Origin: Brevundimonas sp. UBA4553
GTDB lineage: Bacteria; Pseudomonadota; Alphaproteobacteria; Caulobacterales; Caulobacteraceae
Length of the DNA: 64,000 bases
Assembly: GCF_002387245.1 (NCBI RefSeq)
Contig: NZ_DGLD01000019.1
Location: 248,001-312,000 of the forward strand
Reading direction: 5' to 3'
Shown here piece by piece: positions 1 to 8,145 of this stretch (the first letter of the stretch is position 1; every line of letters begins with the position of its first letter). The position numbers were made by a program, and so were the translations under genes. A model generated the notes under the pieces. It had not been told where the DNA came from and made no database searches. It worked only from the letters and a program-made list of their open reading frames with translations.

Positions 1-414
1 TCGCCTGAGACCGACGGCATCAGCCACGTCCTGCACGCCGCGCGGTCCGATACGGCGACGCGAGGCCTGATCCGGCCGCTCGCAGGCGAGCCTTCGGTCG
101 TCCTGAGCGTTCTGGTCGCGCGACCCTTCGCCTGCCTGACTGCCTGGCCGTCTGTCTCGCGCAGTGAGGCCGCCCTGTCCGTAACGGCCTCGACCTTCGT
201 CCCGGCGCACGGCCGGATCATCGCCGGCCTCGACGGCGTCGTGCGCGAACAGTTGGATGAGCGGCGACGCGCCTGGGAAGCTTGGGGCCCGACCCTCATC
301 GCCTGGATCTATGGTTTCCACGCGGAAGACCGCTTCGCACTCATGGCTGAACTGACCGCCCTGAGCCTAGACCGGCGGGGCGGATGCCCGGGGATGAGGC
401 GCTGGCGACGCTGA
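1..414 (+). CDS. ParB-like partition protein, C-terminal part (5' end outside window)
   Basis: Frame 1 is open from the first base to a TGA at 412-414, giving 137 residues with no start in the window. The stretch PLAGEPSVVLSVLVA, then VREQLDERRRAWEAWG and LIAWIYGFHAEDRFALMAELTA, resembles the region after the DNA-binding part of the long ParB/Spo0J-like proteins found on alphaproteobacterial plasmids and integrative elements. Those relatives continue well beyond the TALSLD position. Here the frame ends about 13 residues later in a Arg/Trp-rich tail (MRRWRR), so the gene is probably frameshifted or truncated at about 375. Two ssb-type genes follow on the same strand, which is a common arrangement in such elements. 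Identification is by family resemblance only. Confidence 0.45.
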   Translation, partial: SPETDGISHVLHAARSDTATRGLIRPLAGEPSVVLSVLVARPFACLTAWPSVSRSEAALSVTASTFVPAHGRIIAGLDGVVREQLDERRRAWEAWGPTLIAWIYGFHAEDRFALMAELTALSLDRRGGCPGMRRWRR

Positions 415-688
415 GGGGAATCCGGACGAGATCCGAACGGCGGAGGATCGAGGCTCGGGCGCCTTTATGGCGAGCCCTGAGGAAGAAGCCGCCTTTGACG
501 AGCCGAGTCAGGACGAGGCTGCCCGGGCGACCTGACGCTCACCTCTTTGAGGCGGCGACGCGGCCTGAACGTGAAGGCGGCTTCGCCGGGCGCCTCCGGC
601 GGAGCCGTCAGATTGGAAAGGAAGGGCTTGAAGGGGCGAGGTCGCCGGGAAGAGGGCTTTCCGGGCCTCCGGATCAAGGAGAATGAAA

Positions 689-1060
689 ATGCAGACCATG
701 GTGTTTACCGGCCGCCTAGCGGCCGACCCTCAGATCAGCCCCGACTTCGCCAAGGCGGTGTTCAGGCTGCTCGAGAAGCGCGGCGTGGACCCGGCAGGCA
801 AGGACAGGATCGTCGGCGTCAACTGCGTGAGCTGGTCGGAGCGACTGAATGAGAAGGTCATCTCGCGCGCCCTGGTCCAGGGCTGCGAGGCGGTGGTCGT
901 CGGGTCCTTCGTCGACATCGCCTATACGGCGCGCGACGGGAGTGAGCGGGCCGCCAAGGAACTGGTGGTCAACCGGCTGACGGTTCTCGACTGGGTCGCA
1001 GACCGGCAGGCGCCGGCGTCGCGTGCGGACGATTCCGAACCCGGTCGGGAAGCGGCCTGA
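689..1060 (+). CDS. SSB-like OB-fold protein lacking the acidic tail
   Basis: Predicted single-stranded-DNA-binding-like protein of 123 residues. It opens MQTMVFTGRLAADPQ, closely matching the next gene (MQTLVIEGYLAADPS), and keeps the OB-fold pattern GVNCVSWSE and AVVVGSF. It lacks the C-terminal D-D-D-I-P-F peptide that recruits repair partners, ending instead in a charged linker. An ATG at 683 is also possible, but AAGGAG at 676-681 abuts it and is correctly spaced only for the ATG at 689, which also fits the paralog. It lies 33 bases upstream of the second ssb gene and probably shares its transcript. It may be a modulator or a diverging duplicate; function beyond nucleic-acid binding is inference. 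Confidence 0.7.
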   Translation: MQTMVFTGRLAADPQISPDFAKAVFRLLEKRGVDPAGKDRIVGVNCVSWSERLNEKVISRALVQGCEAVVVGSFVDIAYTARDGSERAAKELVVNRLTVLDWVADRQAPASRADDSEPGREAA

Positions 1061-1093
1061 GCCCGCTACACAATCACTTCAAGGAGACTGATC

Positions 1094-1501
1094 ATGCAGA
1101 CCCTCGTGATTGAAGGCTATCTGGCCGCCGATCCCTCCATTCTGGCGGCCCAGGGCTCGGGACGAAAGCGCGCCGACTTCCGCGTGCTGGAGACCACCCG
1201 TTATCGGCGCTCGGACGGCGAAGCGGGAGAGCGAACGACCGGCTTCAACTGCATCTGCTTCAACGAGAGCACGACTGAGAACTACATCGCCCCCTACGCC
1301 CGCAAGGGCAGCCGCGTCGTGATTCAGGGCCATGTTGAAAACGACAGCTGGACGGGCAAGGACGGTGTCGAACATTACGACCTTCGCGTGGTGGTGGGCG
1401 ATATCCGACTGAAGAACCGTCGGCGGACCGAAGAAGCGCCAGCGACCGCGACGGCCGCAAAAGAAGGCGCGGCTCTTATCGACGACGACATCCCCTTCTG
1501 A
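1094..1501 (+). CDS. ssb: Single-stranded DNA-binding protein
   Basis: Protein of 135 residues with an N-terminal OB fold (LVIEGYLAADPS, FRVLETTRYRR, TGFNCICFNE, GSRVVIQGHVEND) and a short linker ending in DDDIPF, the canonical SSB tail that binds replication and repair partners. AAGGAG at 1081-1086 is well placed for the ATG at 1094. It is shorter than chromosomal SSB (about 150-180 residues) and its sequence is divergent, which fits an element-encoded SSB next to a ParB-like gene. A strong inverted repeat follows at 1553-1584. It probably protects single strands during transfer or replication of the former element; that context is inference. Confidence 0.85.
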   Translation: MQTLVIEGYLAADPSILAAQGSGRKRADFRVLETTRYRRSDGEAGERTTGFNCICFNESTTENYIAPYARKGSRVVIQGHVENDSWTGKDGVEHYDLRVVVGDIRLKNRRRTEEAPATATAAKEGAALIDDDIPF

Positions 1502-1552
1502 AGAGGGGGCCGGTCCCGACGGTCGGGTCGCGGCTCTATCCAGGATGTTGGA

Positions 1553-1584
1553 TCCAGGCCCGACGTCCTAGCGTCGGGCCTGGA
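1553..1584 (+). terminator. 13-bp hairpin downstream of ssb
   Basis: The arms TCCAGGCCCGACG (1553-1565) and CGTCGGGCCTGGA (1572-1584) pair perfectly around a 6-base loop. There is no T-run after it, so it is a candidate terminator or RNA-stabilising hairpin rather than a textbook intrinsic terminator. Confidence 0.5.
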
Positions 1585-1643
1585 GCTTGAGAGATGAAGG
1601 AAGGGGCGGGGACGGGCGGATCGATTGGACCGGGAGAAGCCTC

Positions 1644-1718
1644 ATGTACTCAACCATCTGGACCCCTGAACGTCAGCGGCGGCTGATCGAACTATGGAGC
1701 GAAGGACGAACGGCGATC
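1644..1718 (+). pseudogene. 5' stub of a GcrA-like gene, cut at a junction
   Basis: From the ATG at 1644, preceded by GGGAGAAG, the reading starts MYSTIWTPERQRRLIELWSEG and then RTA. This is the pattern of the N-terminal helix-turn-helix of GcrA-type cell-cycle regulators (W-T-x-E-R...L..LW..G.sa). After about 24 codons (near 1716-1718) the frame continues only as the antisense of the neighbouring ATPase gene. The start of a GcrA-like gene therefore seems to have been joined to foreign DNA here. The homology call rests on a short motif. Confidence 0.45.
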
Positions 1719-3154
1719 TTGCTCTCCCCTGTGAATAGAAGCCGCTCCATGGAGGTCAGATACTTCACGACGGCGGCGGGGCGACGTCGGTCTGTTACGG
1801 CGTCAGCGTACCAAGCCGCACCATCCAGATATCGCGCAGCCATCATCGTCGGATCGGTCCGATCGGCGATGAACTGGATTGCTGTTCCGGCGGCGTCGGA
1901 GAGCCGCTTCTGATTATCTGCTCGAAGCCACGACCAGAATTTCTCGTCGAGCCGAGCGCCTTCCCAGTCTCCGGTCCACGTCATGAAGGGGGTTCCATCC
2001 TCATCTACGGCGAGGGTGGAGCGCTGCGCATTGCGAACAGCGGGACCGCCTACGCGGACCTTGCTGGTGCTTTCGGCGCCGGCCATCACGTGGATGAAGG
2101 CGAGTACCGACTGAACCATACGGGCCTCGGCGTCTGCGAGATCATCGATCACGCTGATGGCGTTCTTGGGCGTGACCGGATCAGAGCCCTCGTCGCTGGC
2201 TCGCTGCTTCGAAACGAAGACGCGGCGAATGTCTGTCTTCGTCTGTTCGGAGTTCGAGAGATAGAAGGCCGGGGAATGGCTCGTGATGAATACCTGCGTG
2301 TCCGAGCGGGCCGCAATCACCGCAAAGCGCTCCGCTTCAGCATCAGCCGCGCCGAGGTCCAGGGAGTTCTCGGGCTCTTCGAAGCCCCAGACGAAGAACT
2401 TCTTTCCGGATTCGTTGTCGTTGATGTAGCGCAGGAGCTCGGGCAGATGGCGCGCTTTCACACCATCGCCCTTCTGTCGCAACAGCGAGTGTCCGTCCTC
2501 GCCGTGAGCGAAATCGAGCGACCGGAACAGCAGTCCCATGTCGGTCGGTGCGGCTAGGCGGGTCGTCGAGCCGAACAATTTGCTGAGGCCGTCAGAGAGG
2601 CCGCTCGTTTGGTTTCGAATCGCATCCACGAAGGTGTCGGTCGCCGCCTCAAAGCCACTACTCTCGGCGGTCGCAGCGTACATCCGTTCGATCAGGTCGC
2701 CGAAGACGTTGAGATCCTTGATGGCGGGGATGTATGTGAAGTCGATCTGGTTGAGAAATCGGGTCAGTTGGATACGTGACCCCTTGGATAGACCGCGGGG
2801 CGGCGTCTCCGTCATATCGCCGTCGATGTTCCACTGCCGCTTGATCGACACCGTTTCACCGAGCGACGGGCGGTAGTTCTGAGGAACATTGAAGTCGACG
2901 CGGATGGCGATGAACTGCCGACCCTTGGCCGCCTTCGCGGCGTCGCGGCGGATGTCGCTGAAGTCCAGGTCGAAGTCGATTTCGCCTCGGCCGGGCTCAG
3001 TCTCTTCGTTGAAGAAGAGGTTGAGGGCTCTCAGAAGGTTCGACTTGCCGCTGTCGTTGCGTCCAAACACGACATTCATGTCGCCAGGCCGTTCAAGCAC
3101 TGCCGTGTAGAGGGACCGTAGGTAGCTGATCTCGATGCGTCGAATGAGTTTCAT
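1673..3154 (-). CDS. OLD-type AAA ATPase, probably 3'-truncated, possible HEPN-like tail
   Basis: Protein of 493 residues. It has Walker A GRNDSGKS (31-38), a Q-K-G-D-G signature region (about 227-231), Walker B with catalytic glutamates FVWGFEEPE (254-262) and the switch motif TSHSP (291-295). This is the layout of RecF/OLD-type ATPases common in phage-defence modules. No TOPRIM nuclease signature follows. Residues about 436-478 (ARYLDGAAWYADAV, then KYLTSMERLLFTGE) resemble the start of an ApeA-type HEPN domain. The last 15 residues (from KIAVRPS) are read from the antisense of the GcrA-like stub, so the natural C-terminus was lost at about 1718. The start ATG has a poor ribosome site. The defence role and HEPN call are inference; the protein may be inactive. 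Confidence 0.65.
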   Translation of the reverse strand: MKLIRRIEISYLRSLYTAVLERPGDMNVVFGRNDSGKSNLLRALNLFFNEETEPGRGEIDFDLDFSDIRRDAAKAAKGRQFIAIRVDFNVPQNYRPSLGETVSIKRQWNIDGDMTETPPRGLSKGSRIQLTRFLNQIDFTYIPAIKDLNVFGDLIERMYAATAESSGFEAATDTFVDAIRNQTSGLSDGLSKLFGSTTRLAAPTDMGLLFRSLDFAHGEDGHSLLRQKGDGVKARHLPELLRYINDNESGKKFFVWGFEEPENSLDLGAADAEAERFAVIAARSDTQVFITSHSPAFYLSNSEQTKTDIRRVFVSKQRASDEGSDPVTPKNAISVIDDLADAEARMVQSVLAFIHVMAGAESTSKVRVGGPAVRNAQRSTLAVDEDGTPFMTWTGDWEGARLDEKFWSWLRADNQKRLSDAAGTAIQFIADRTDPTMMAARYLDGAAWYADAVTDRRRPAAVVKYLTSMERLLFTGESKIAVRPSLHSSISRR

Positions 3155-3434
3155 TTTTGCGGAGCGTTCAAGGCCCGACCATCGCGATCACGACCTAGGT
3201 GAGAGAATCGGTGGCCAGCGCCACTATTGAGCGAACCTGTTCTACCTTCGCTTGTCCAGTGTGGGGAAGGTCGTCCACGGCCACTTCCGTGTGGAAGTTG
3301 TGTCGCCAACTCCTCGCTATTCAAAAACGAACCATGCGCCGACAGGTCGGAGGTCTGCTTTCAGGCGGCTAACCAATGTCCGCTGCTGGCGCAACTCCGA
3401 CATCCTTTGGTCGCGCCTAGCTTGCGGTGAGCAG

Positions 3435-3545
3435 TCAAAAGGTCTTGCGCAGGCGTAGCGAGTAGAAGGTCCGCGGGTCGATGTTGCGCGCTCCACGTAG
3501 GCGATAGGCCTGGTCGCACGGTCGGCGTAGGCGGTCCGCGTCTGG
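3435..3545 (-). pseudogene. TonB-dependent receptor C-terminal remnant
   Basis: Read leftward, about 33 codons end in AYRLRGARNIDPRTFYSLRL followed by RKTF and a stop at 3435-3437. This is the closing beta-strand and terminal phenylalanine typical of TonB receptors (G-A-x-N-I-D-P-R-T-F-Y). Upstream of about 3545 the frame meets a stop and the DNA becomes IS110-like, so only the 3' tip survives. The 3155-3434 stretch between this and the ATPase gene shows no recognisable gene. Confidence 0.6.
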
Positions 3546-3589
3546 TGTTATTCATCCCAGAGGGTGATCTGGCCGCGGATGGCCAGGGT

Positions 3590-3955
3590 ACCGTGAGGTC
3601 GCCGGAACAGCGGAGCGTGATGGTGCTGCACCGGACCCGGTCTATCCTGATCCGCCAGCGCATCCAGATCTCCGACGCGATCCGCAGCCACATGGCGGAG
3701 TTCGGCGTGGCCGCCGCCGTCGGGAGGCAGGGATTGCATTCGCTGATGGAGGTGGCTCACGACGCGGCTGACGAGCGTGTTCCGGTCGAGGCTCGAAGGG
3801 GGTCTCGCCATGCTGGCTGCGCAGCTTCAGCTGGTGAACGAGCAAGTCCTGGAAACCGACCGACTGATCCGGACCGACGCCCGATCAACCGAGGTCGGGC
3901 GCCGACTGATGGAGATTCCCGGCGTGGGCCCGCTGCTGGCCAGCGACTTGGTTGT
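3590..3955 (+). mobile_element. IS110-family transposase remnant, frameshifted
   Basis: One frame reads TVRSPEQRSVMVLHRTRSIL, then IRQRIQISDAIRSHMAEFG (about 3594-3712), matching the conserved block of IS110/IS116/IS902 transposases before their C-terminal domain. Near 3775 the match moves to another frame, reading LAAQLQLVNEQVLETDRLIR and then RRLMEIPGVGPLLASDLV, the transposase_20 helix-hairpin-helix block. The N-terminal catalytic DEDD part and the last catalytic block are missing. It is a dead internal fragment flanked by other remnants, with no identifiable ends or target duplication. Confidence 0.65.
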
Positions 3956-4123
3956 CAAGCAAACCGGGAACTTCGCGCTTGTCAGCCTCTACTCGGCCAC
4001 CGAAAGCTCGAGAGCACGGTTCGGCACTTGGGCATTGAGGTAGACGACGCCTTGGAGATTTCAGAGCAGATCGACCTGTGCCGTCATGCCGGGCTCGCAA
4101 GCGGGCCGCCACACGTCTGCTAG
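3955..4123 (+). pseudogene. Tyrosine recombinase (integrase) C-terminal remnant
   Basis: The frame reads RELRACQPLLGHRKLESTVR, then HLGIEVDDALEISEQIDL, the end of a common alphaproteobacterial XerC-like integrase (family form LLGH.K.ESTVRYLGIEVDDAL). The catalytic tyrosine expected in STVRYLG is histidine here, and the frame switches near 3970 relative to the preceding T-G-N, so it cannot be functional. It is joined directly to the IS110 fragment, marking an old recombination site. Confidence 0.6.
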
Positions 4124-4222
4124 GGGTGGAAAACGGACGTTGGCTATTGCGTATTCCGAAGTGGCCTCATCCTTTATCGACTCCCGACAAGTCGTCAGCG
4201 CGTAACCCCTTGGGACAGACTC

Positions 4223-4702
4223 ATGGAAAACGCCGAAAAGCAGTTGGTCGAGTTCATAGTGGCGGCCTATGGTCTCAAATCTTCAAAGTTGGGGCTACGG
4301 TTCGACCGCGTCGTTGAAACGGTTCTCGCGCGACTGCGGACTTTCACTAACACTTTGGCGCCGCGCGACACGACGGTCCTCGTAGCTATCACCGCCCCGA
4401 TCCTCCTGCCAGCAAGAACGGTCCACGACCTGCAGCGTGACATCCAGGACTTGCTTTCGAGCCCCGCCCTTGGCGTTGACCGGGTCGCGATCGTGCGCGG
4501 CAATCCCGTCCGGCTCCGGCGTGTCGCAAACGCTCCGAAATCTGCGCCGAGGCTGATCGGCTTTGTGCATAATGGCGGGACGACCGCCGAGGTTCTGTTC
4601 GATCTCGCCGAGCAATGGTTGCTGAGTTCAGCCCGCGCCGGGGACCCCGAGGCTGGCGTGACGCTTACGGCCCCCGAAACCGATCCTTCTAGCGCCAGAT
4701 AA
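4223..4702 (+). CDS. Hypothetical protein
   Basis: A 159-residue protein I do not recognise. It starts MENAEKQLVEFIVAAYG and contains a basic central part (RVVETVLARLRTF; NPVRLRRVANAPK). No signal peptide or membrane helix is visible. The C-terminal 25 residues are Ala/Pro/Thr-rich and probably disordered. The ribosome site is weak (GGGACAG about 10 bases before the ATG). It lies just beyond the integrase remnant, so it may belong to the accessory segment. Confidence 0.5.
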   Translation: MENAEKQLVEFIVAAYGLKSSKLGLRFDRVVETVLARLRTFTNTLAPRDTTVLVAITAPILLPARTVHDLQRDIQDLLSSPALGVDRVAIVRGNPVRLRRVANAPKSAPRLIGFVHNGGTTAEVLFDLAEQWLLSSARAGDPEAGVTLTAPETDPSSAR

Positions 4703-4743
4703 GTCGAGAAGCGAAGTTCACTTAAGGGTGCTTAGCGGACGGT

Positions 4744-5118
4744 CTAACGTTTGATTTCGATGCGGAGAGCCCGGAACGGCTCGGAACCGCCGTTATGGAT
4801 CGCATGGGGGCCTTCCGGCGGAAACCATAGCGCTTGAGGTGGCGGCCCCTCTGGAAGTTGAACACGGCGAACCTCAACCAGAGTCCCGTCTCGCATTTCG
4901 TAGATGATATCCATGAGCGGTTGAGCATGCTCGATGTGCATCACGCTCGGCCACTGGTGAACATGCGGCGGCTCGGTTTCGCCGGGCATGACCGTGACCT
5001 GCAAAACGCGCACATTGTCGTTCTCAAGGACAACCACATGGGTCGCCGGAGCCGCTGTAACGGCGTCCAGCGGGTCTGTCGGAGCCAAAATCGCTAAAGT
5101 CAGCGTTAGACCGATCAT
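4744..5118 (-). CDS. Exported cupin-domain protein
   Basis: Protein of 124 residues with a short hydrophobic N-terminus (MIGLTLTLAILAP) that looks like a signal peptide, then a single cupin barrel: VRVLQVTVMPGETEPPHVHQWP carries the H-x-H metal ligands, and GPHAIHNGGSEPFRALRIEI is the second cupin motif with its histidine. AGGAGTGAG is 4 bases before the ATG. Cupins of this size bind a metal and a small ligand; substrate cannot be read from the sequence. It stands alone, facing the unknown gene at 4223-4702 tail to tail. Confidence 0.7.
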   Translation of the reverse strand: MIGLTLTLAILAPTDPLDAVTAAPATHVVVLENDNVRVLQVTVMPGETEPPHVHQWPSVMHIEHAQPLMDIIYEMRDGTLVEVRRVQLPEGPPPQALWFPPEGPHAIHNGGSEPFRALRIEIKR

Positions 5119-5575
5119 GGCTCACTCCTGGATATCGCTGGACTGTAAGGTGCTTGTTGATTTCAGCAAGTGTCCTCAGCGGGTGGACGTCTATCGGTCG
5201 CTGTCGCCATCGCACTCGTTCTTTGCGATTGTGTCGCCCGAGCGCTCTCAATCGCTCTTCCTTCGTCATAGTGAGTGATTGACTGTTCAGCTACGCGACG
5301 ACGAAACGGATCCCCTAGCATATCCGAAAGGGCGACAAGGCGGTCCCTAACTCGCCAAGACGAATGTCTGAGAAGGGTCGGTCGTGTCTGAGGATTATGA
5401 GGACTCCGCGCGGCCGCTTGGACGCCAAGCCCGGCGAAGACTCCGGCCGCGATCCTTCCGCAGCCGTGGAACCCAGGACCATCGCAGTATCAACGCGCGG
5501 CGGCGGTCTTATAGCCTCGACGGATCTGTCGCTCCCCTGAGCAGGTCGCCGGGAGCGAGCCGGCTGCGCGACGGT
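5119..5575. other. Intergenic stretch without a convincing gene
   Basis: It lies between the cupin gene start and the hydrate dehydratase stop. A GTG-started open frame at 5384-5590 (68 codons) is arginine/serine-rich and has no family resemblance. Nothing else stands out. Confidence 0.4.
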
Positions 5576-6484
5576 TCAAGACGGCGTTGAGAGCTCAGGC
5601 CGCGGGTCGGCCTCGGCCAACTCGGCTGTAGCGGCGCTCGGCATCTCCGAGGCGATGAAGCCAAGAGGTCCGACACTGTTCGCCAGGCGTCGCCCTGCCG
5701 CAGCGTGCAGATAGACCCCCCATTGGGCCGCCTGTAGCGGAGAAGCGCCCCGCGCCAGGATTCCACCGATCAGCCCGGCCAGGACGTCGCCCGATCCGGA
5801 GGTCGCCAGGCCTGCGACGCCGCCTTCGTGCCGCCAGGCTGAGCCGGACGGGGTCGCGACGAACGTGACGGCGCCTTTCATGACGACGACGGATTGCAGC
5901 CGGCGCGCCGCCTCACGCGCCATGCCGAGGGGTTCGGCCAGAACCGCCCCCATCGGCACGTCCAGCAGCCGCGCCATCTCGCCGGCGTGCGGCGTAAGGA
6001 CGGCGCGACCCTGGGCCAGCCGAGCGAAGCGTGAGGCCTCCTCAGGATGCGGCAGGGCCGCGGCGTCAACAACCAGAGGCAGCGACGGCCACGCCTGCAT
6101 CAGCCGGCGGGCGAACCGCCGCGGCGTTTTCCGCGCGGCCATCCCGGGACCGATCACCACGGCGCTGGCGTTTGCGGCGAGGGGCTTGAAGCGGTCCAGT
6201 GACGGCAGGGCGATCTCCAGTCGCCGGGTCTCTGCGGCCTGTAGCATGCCCGCCTCCGGCAGGACGGCGCCCAGGGGGCCGAGGAACCGTTTCGTCGACA
6301 GGACCTGGAGCTTGCCGGCGCCGGCGCCCAGGGCCGCCCGACCCACGAGCACCGGGGCGCCCGGAACGCCGGCGCCGCCGGCTATGACCAGGACCGCGCC
6401 GCGCTCCTCCTTGTCGCTGCGAGGCGACAGCCGCGGCAGCGGCGTGTCGGCGATCAGGGCGGCGTCCAGCGGGGCGGCGCTCAT
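5576..6484 (-). CDS. nnrD: ADP-dependent NAD(P)H-hydrate dehydratase
   Basis: Protein of 302 residues, the size of the stand-alone dehydratase (YjeF C-terminal/carbohydrate kinase-like fold). It converts hydrated NAD(P)H back to NAD(P)H using ADP or ATP. Visible signatures are the glycine-rich N-terminus GAVLVIAGGAGVPGAPVLVG, the AVVIGPGM loop, VLTPHAGEMARLL, and SGSGDVLAGLIGGILARG, which carries the catalytic GxGD aspartate. There is no epimerase domain attached. Its ATG overlaps the stop codon of the upstream phosphatase gene (ATGA), so the two are co-translated. The family assignment is firm. Confidence 0.9.
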   Translation of the reverse strand: MSAAPLDAALIADTPLPRLSPRSDKEERGAVLVIAGGAGVPGAPVLVGRAALGAGAGKLQVLSTKRFLGPLGAVLPEAGMLQAAETRRLEIALPSLDRFKPLAANASAVVIGPGMAARKTPRRFARRLMQAWPSLPLVVDAAALPHPEEASRFARLAQGRAVLTPHAGEMARLLDVPMGAVLAEPLGMAREAARRLQSVVVMKGAVTFVATPSGSAWRHEGGVAGLATSGSGDVLAGLIGGILARGASPLQAAQWGVYLHAAAGRRLANSVGPLGFIASEMPSAATAELAEADPRPELSTPS

Positions 6485-7251
6485 CGAACCGCCACCGCCG
6501 CGTCCGGCGCCGAGGTCACGGCGGCGCCGGTCTCCTGGAGCGGCGCCGTGAAGTTATACCGGACAAGCTCCATTCGAGCGCCGTCGGCCGCCTGGCGATA
6601 CTCGGTGACGCCGCAGTTGACCACGTCCCCGCGGGCGTCGATCGCAAGCACCTCGGCTTCGTCCATCTGCTCCAGCAGGTAGCGAAGACAGAGGACGACG
6701 ACCTGGTGGCCGATGATCAGAACCCGCTTGTCGGCATGATGCAGACTGAGCGTGTCGAGAGCGCTGCGCAGCCGCAGGATGACGTCGCACCAGCTCTCGC
6801 CGCCAGGCGGTCTATGATAGAATTTGCCGAGCAGCCGCCGGGCAACGGCCTGGTCGGGGAACAGCTGGGCGACGCCAGTGGAGGTCAGACGGTCCAGAAC
6901 GCCGAACTCGCGTTCGCGCAGCCGCTCGTCTTCGCAGAGAGAAGGCGTGGGTTCGGACAATCCGCCCGCGGCCCGGACGGCCTCCGCCGTCTCCCGGGCC
7001 CGACGGTATGGCGACGCGAGGACGACTTCGGGGCGTTCGTCAGCAGGAAGGCCCGCGAACCATAGGCCCAGGGCGTGGGCCTGGACGCGTCCCTGGTCGC
7101 TCAGAGGCACGTCGGCGTCGCGCATTTCAAGCTGGATGCGATCATGTCCCGCGGCATGGGCGGCGTCGAGCGCGACATTGCCGGCGCTTTGACCATGACG
7201 CACCAGCCAGAGCGCGGCGGGCCAGCGAGAGCGGGAGGCGGTAATGCTCAT
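6481..7251 (-). CDS. Histidine phosphatase (phosphoglycerate mutase-like)
   Basis: Protein of 256 residues with the catalytic LVRHGQSAGN motif near residue 17, the YRRARETAEAV block, and a C-terminal VLIIGHQVVVLCLRYLL histidine motif. These make up the active site of the branch 1 histidine phosphatase family, whose members act on phospho-sugars, nucleotides or phosphoproteins. Residues such as DRLTSTG and GESWCDVILRL fit the phosphoglycerate-mutase subgroup, but a true mutase cannot be distinguished from a phosphatase. It is translationally coupled to nnrD downstream. Confidence 0.85.
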   Translation of the reverse strand: MSITASRSRWPAALWLVRHGQSAGNVALDAAHAAGHDRIQLEMRDADVPLSDQGRVQAHALGLWFAGLPADERPEVVLASPYRRARETAEAVRAAGGLSEPTPSLCEDERLREREFGVLDRLTSTGVAQLFPDQAVARRLLGKFYHRPPGGESWCDVILRLRSALDTLSLHHADKRVLIIGHQVVVLCLRYLLEQMDEAEVLAIDARGDVVNCGVTEYRQAADGARMELVRYNFTAPLQETGAAVTSAPDAAVAVR

Positions 7252-7398
7252 GACGTCTTTCTGAGAGGGAAACGGAAGCCGGACCGCGCGCGGTTTGCGC
7301 GATGCGCGGTGTGGAGGAACCCGCGACCCTGAGCCGGGCCGCCGCCCGGCGACGGGAACGCGGTGAGCGGCCGCTGGCCGATGCAGAGGACGGCCGGC

Positions 7399-7593
7399 TC
7401 ATGCGGGCGCTCCGCGCTCGAGGGGGGCCTCCGCTCCCGTCATCCTCGGGTCGGGCTGCTTTTCCTGGTTCCTGAGAAATCCGGTCAGCGCCGCACCCAG
7501 ATAGACGAGGGCCAGCAGAAGCAGGAGCAGGCCGACGAAGCGGAGCAGACGCCGAGGATTCCGCAGGACGGCGGGCTTGTCGGCGGGTTTCAT
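7399..7593 (-). CDS. Small single-span membrane protein
   Basis: A 64-residue protein beginning MKPADKPAVLRNPRRLLRF, with one strong transmembrane helix (VGLLLLLLALVYLGAALTGFL) and a short polar tail. The frame stays open upstream, but that extension is arginine/proline-rich noise, so the ATG at 7593 is preferred. Basic residues before the helix predict an N-in topology. Function unknown; such proteins often sit near respiratory or stress genes. Confidence 0.55.
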   Translation of the reverse strand: MKPADKPAVLRNPRRLLRFVGLLLLLLALVYLGAALTGFLRNQEKQPDPRMTGAEAPLERGAPA

Positions 7594-8145
7594 GGATGTC
7601 GGTCCTCGTGCAGCGTCCTGGCCTCGAACAAGTCCGCTGGAACGATGACTGTTCCCGAGAAAGACGATCGGTCTCCTGGGAGACTCGTGGCGGCGCCCGC
7701 CCTTCGCGTCCGGCCGGCGGATGGGCGTTCCGGCGGGCGCGGCGGCCGCCGATCCGCAAGCCGCGGTTTTCGCGGCGATCACGCCGCGCTGCCGAGGGTG
7801 AAGGCGGCGAGAGCATCCTGGCGTCCCGGCGGTCGACCGTTCGCGGGCTAGGGGCGTCCCGCCCTGGTCGCCGGCCTGGCCATGAGGCGCGGCGACGGGC
7901 CTGGGTTCAAGGGACTTCCGCTGGGGCGGGACGATCGACAGGACGACCATGCGGCCGTCGACAGGAAATCGCTGATTATCCGCCGCGCAGCCAGGCGAAT
8001 GGCGCAGCGCCGGGGCCTTGGGGATCCGCCTCCTCGGCCGCATGGCTCAGGCGCGATGTGCTCGCCGTGCGGACCCCTTGCATCCAACCGAACGGCGGCC
8101 CTCGGCTGTGAGCCGAAGGCCGCTTTCGAGTATTTCCGGCGCCGG
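7594..8145. other. Intergenic stretch, no gene seen
   Basis: About 550 bases between the small membrane protein and the alternative oxidase. Open frames here are arginine-rich and look like chance frames of GC-rich DNA. The only structured element is the hairpin at 8097-8121. Confidence 0.4.
8097..8121 (-). terminator. Hairpin downstream of the alternative oxidase gene
   Basis: On the minus strand, GGCCTTCGGCT and AGCCGAGGGCC pair over 11 bases (one G-U pair) around a CAC loop, 25 bases after the oxidase stop. No clear T-run follows. Candidate terminator. Confidence 0.45.

Noticed and set aside
5384..5590. GTG-started frame in the intergenic region
   Set aside because: Arg/Ser-rich, no ribosome site of quality and no resemblance to known proteins.
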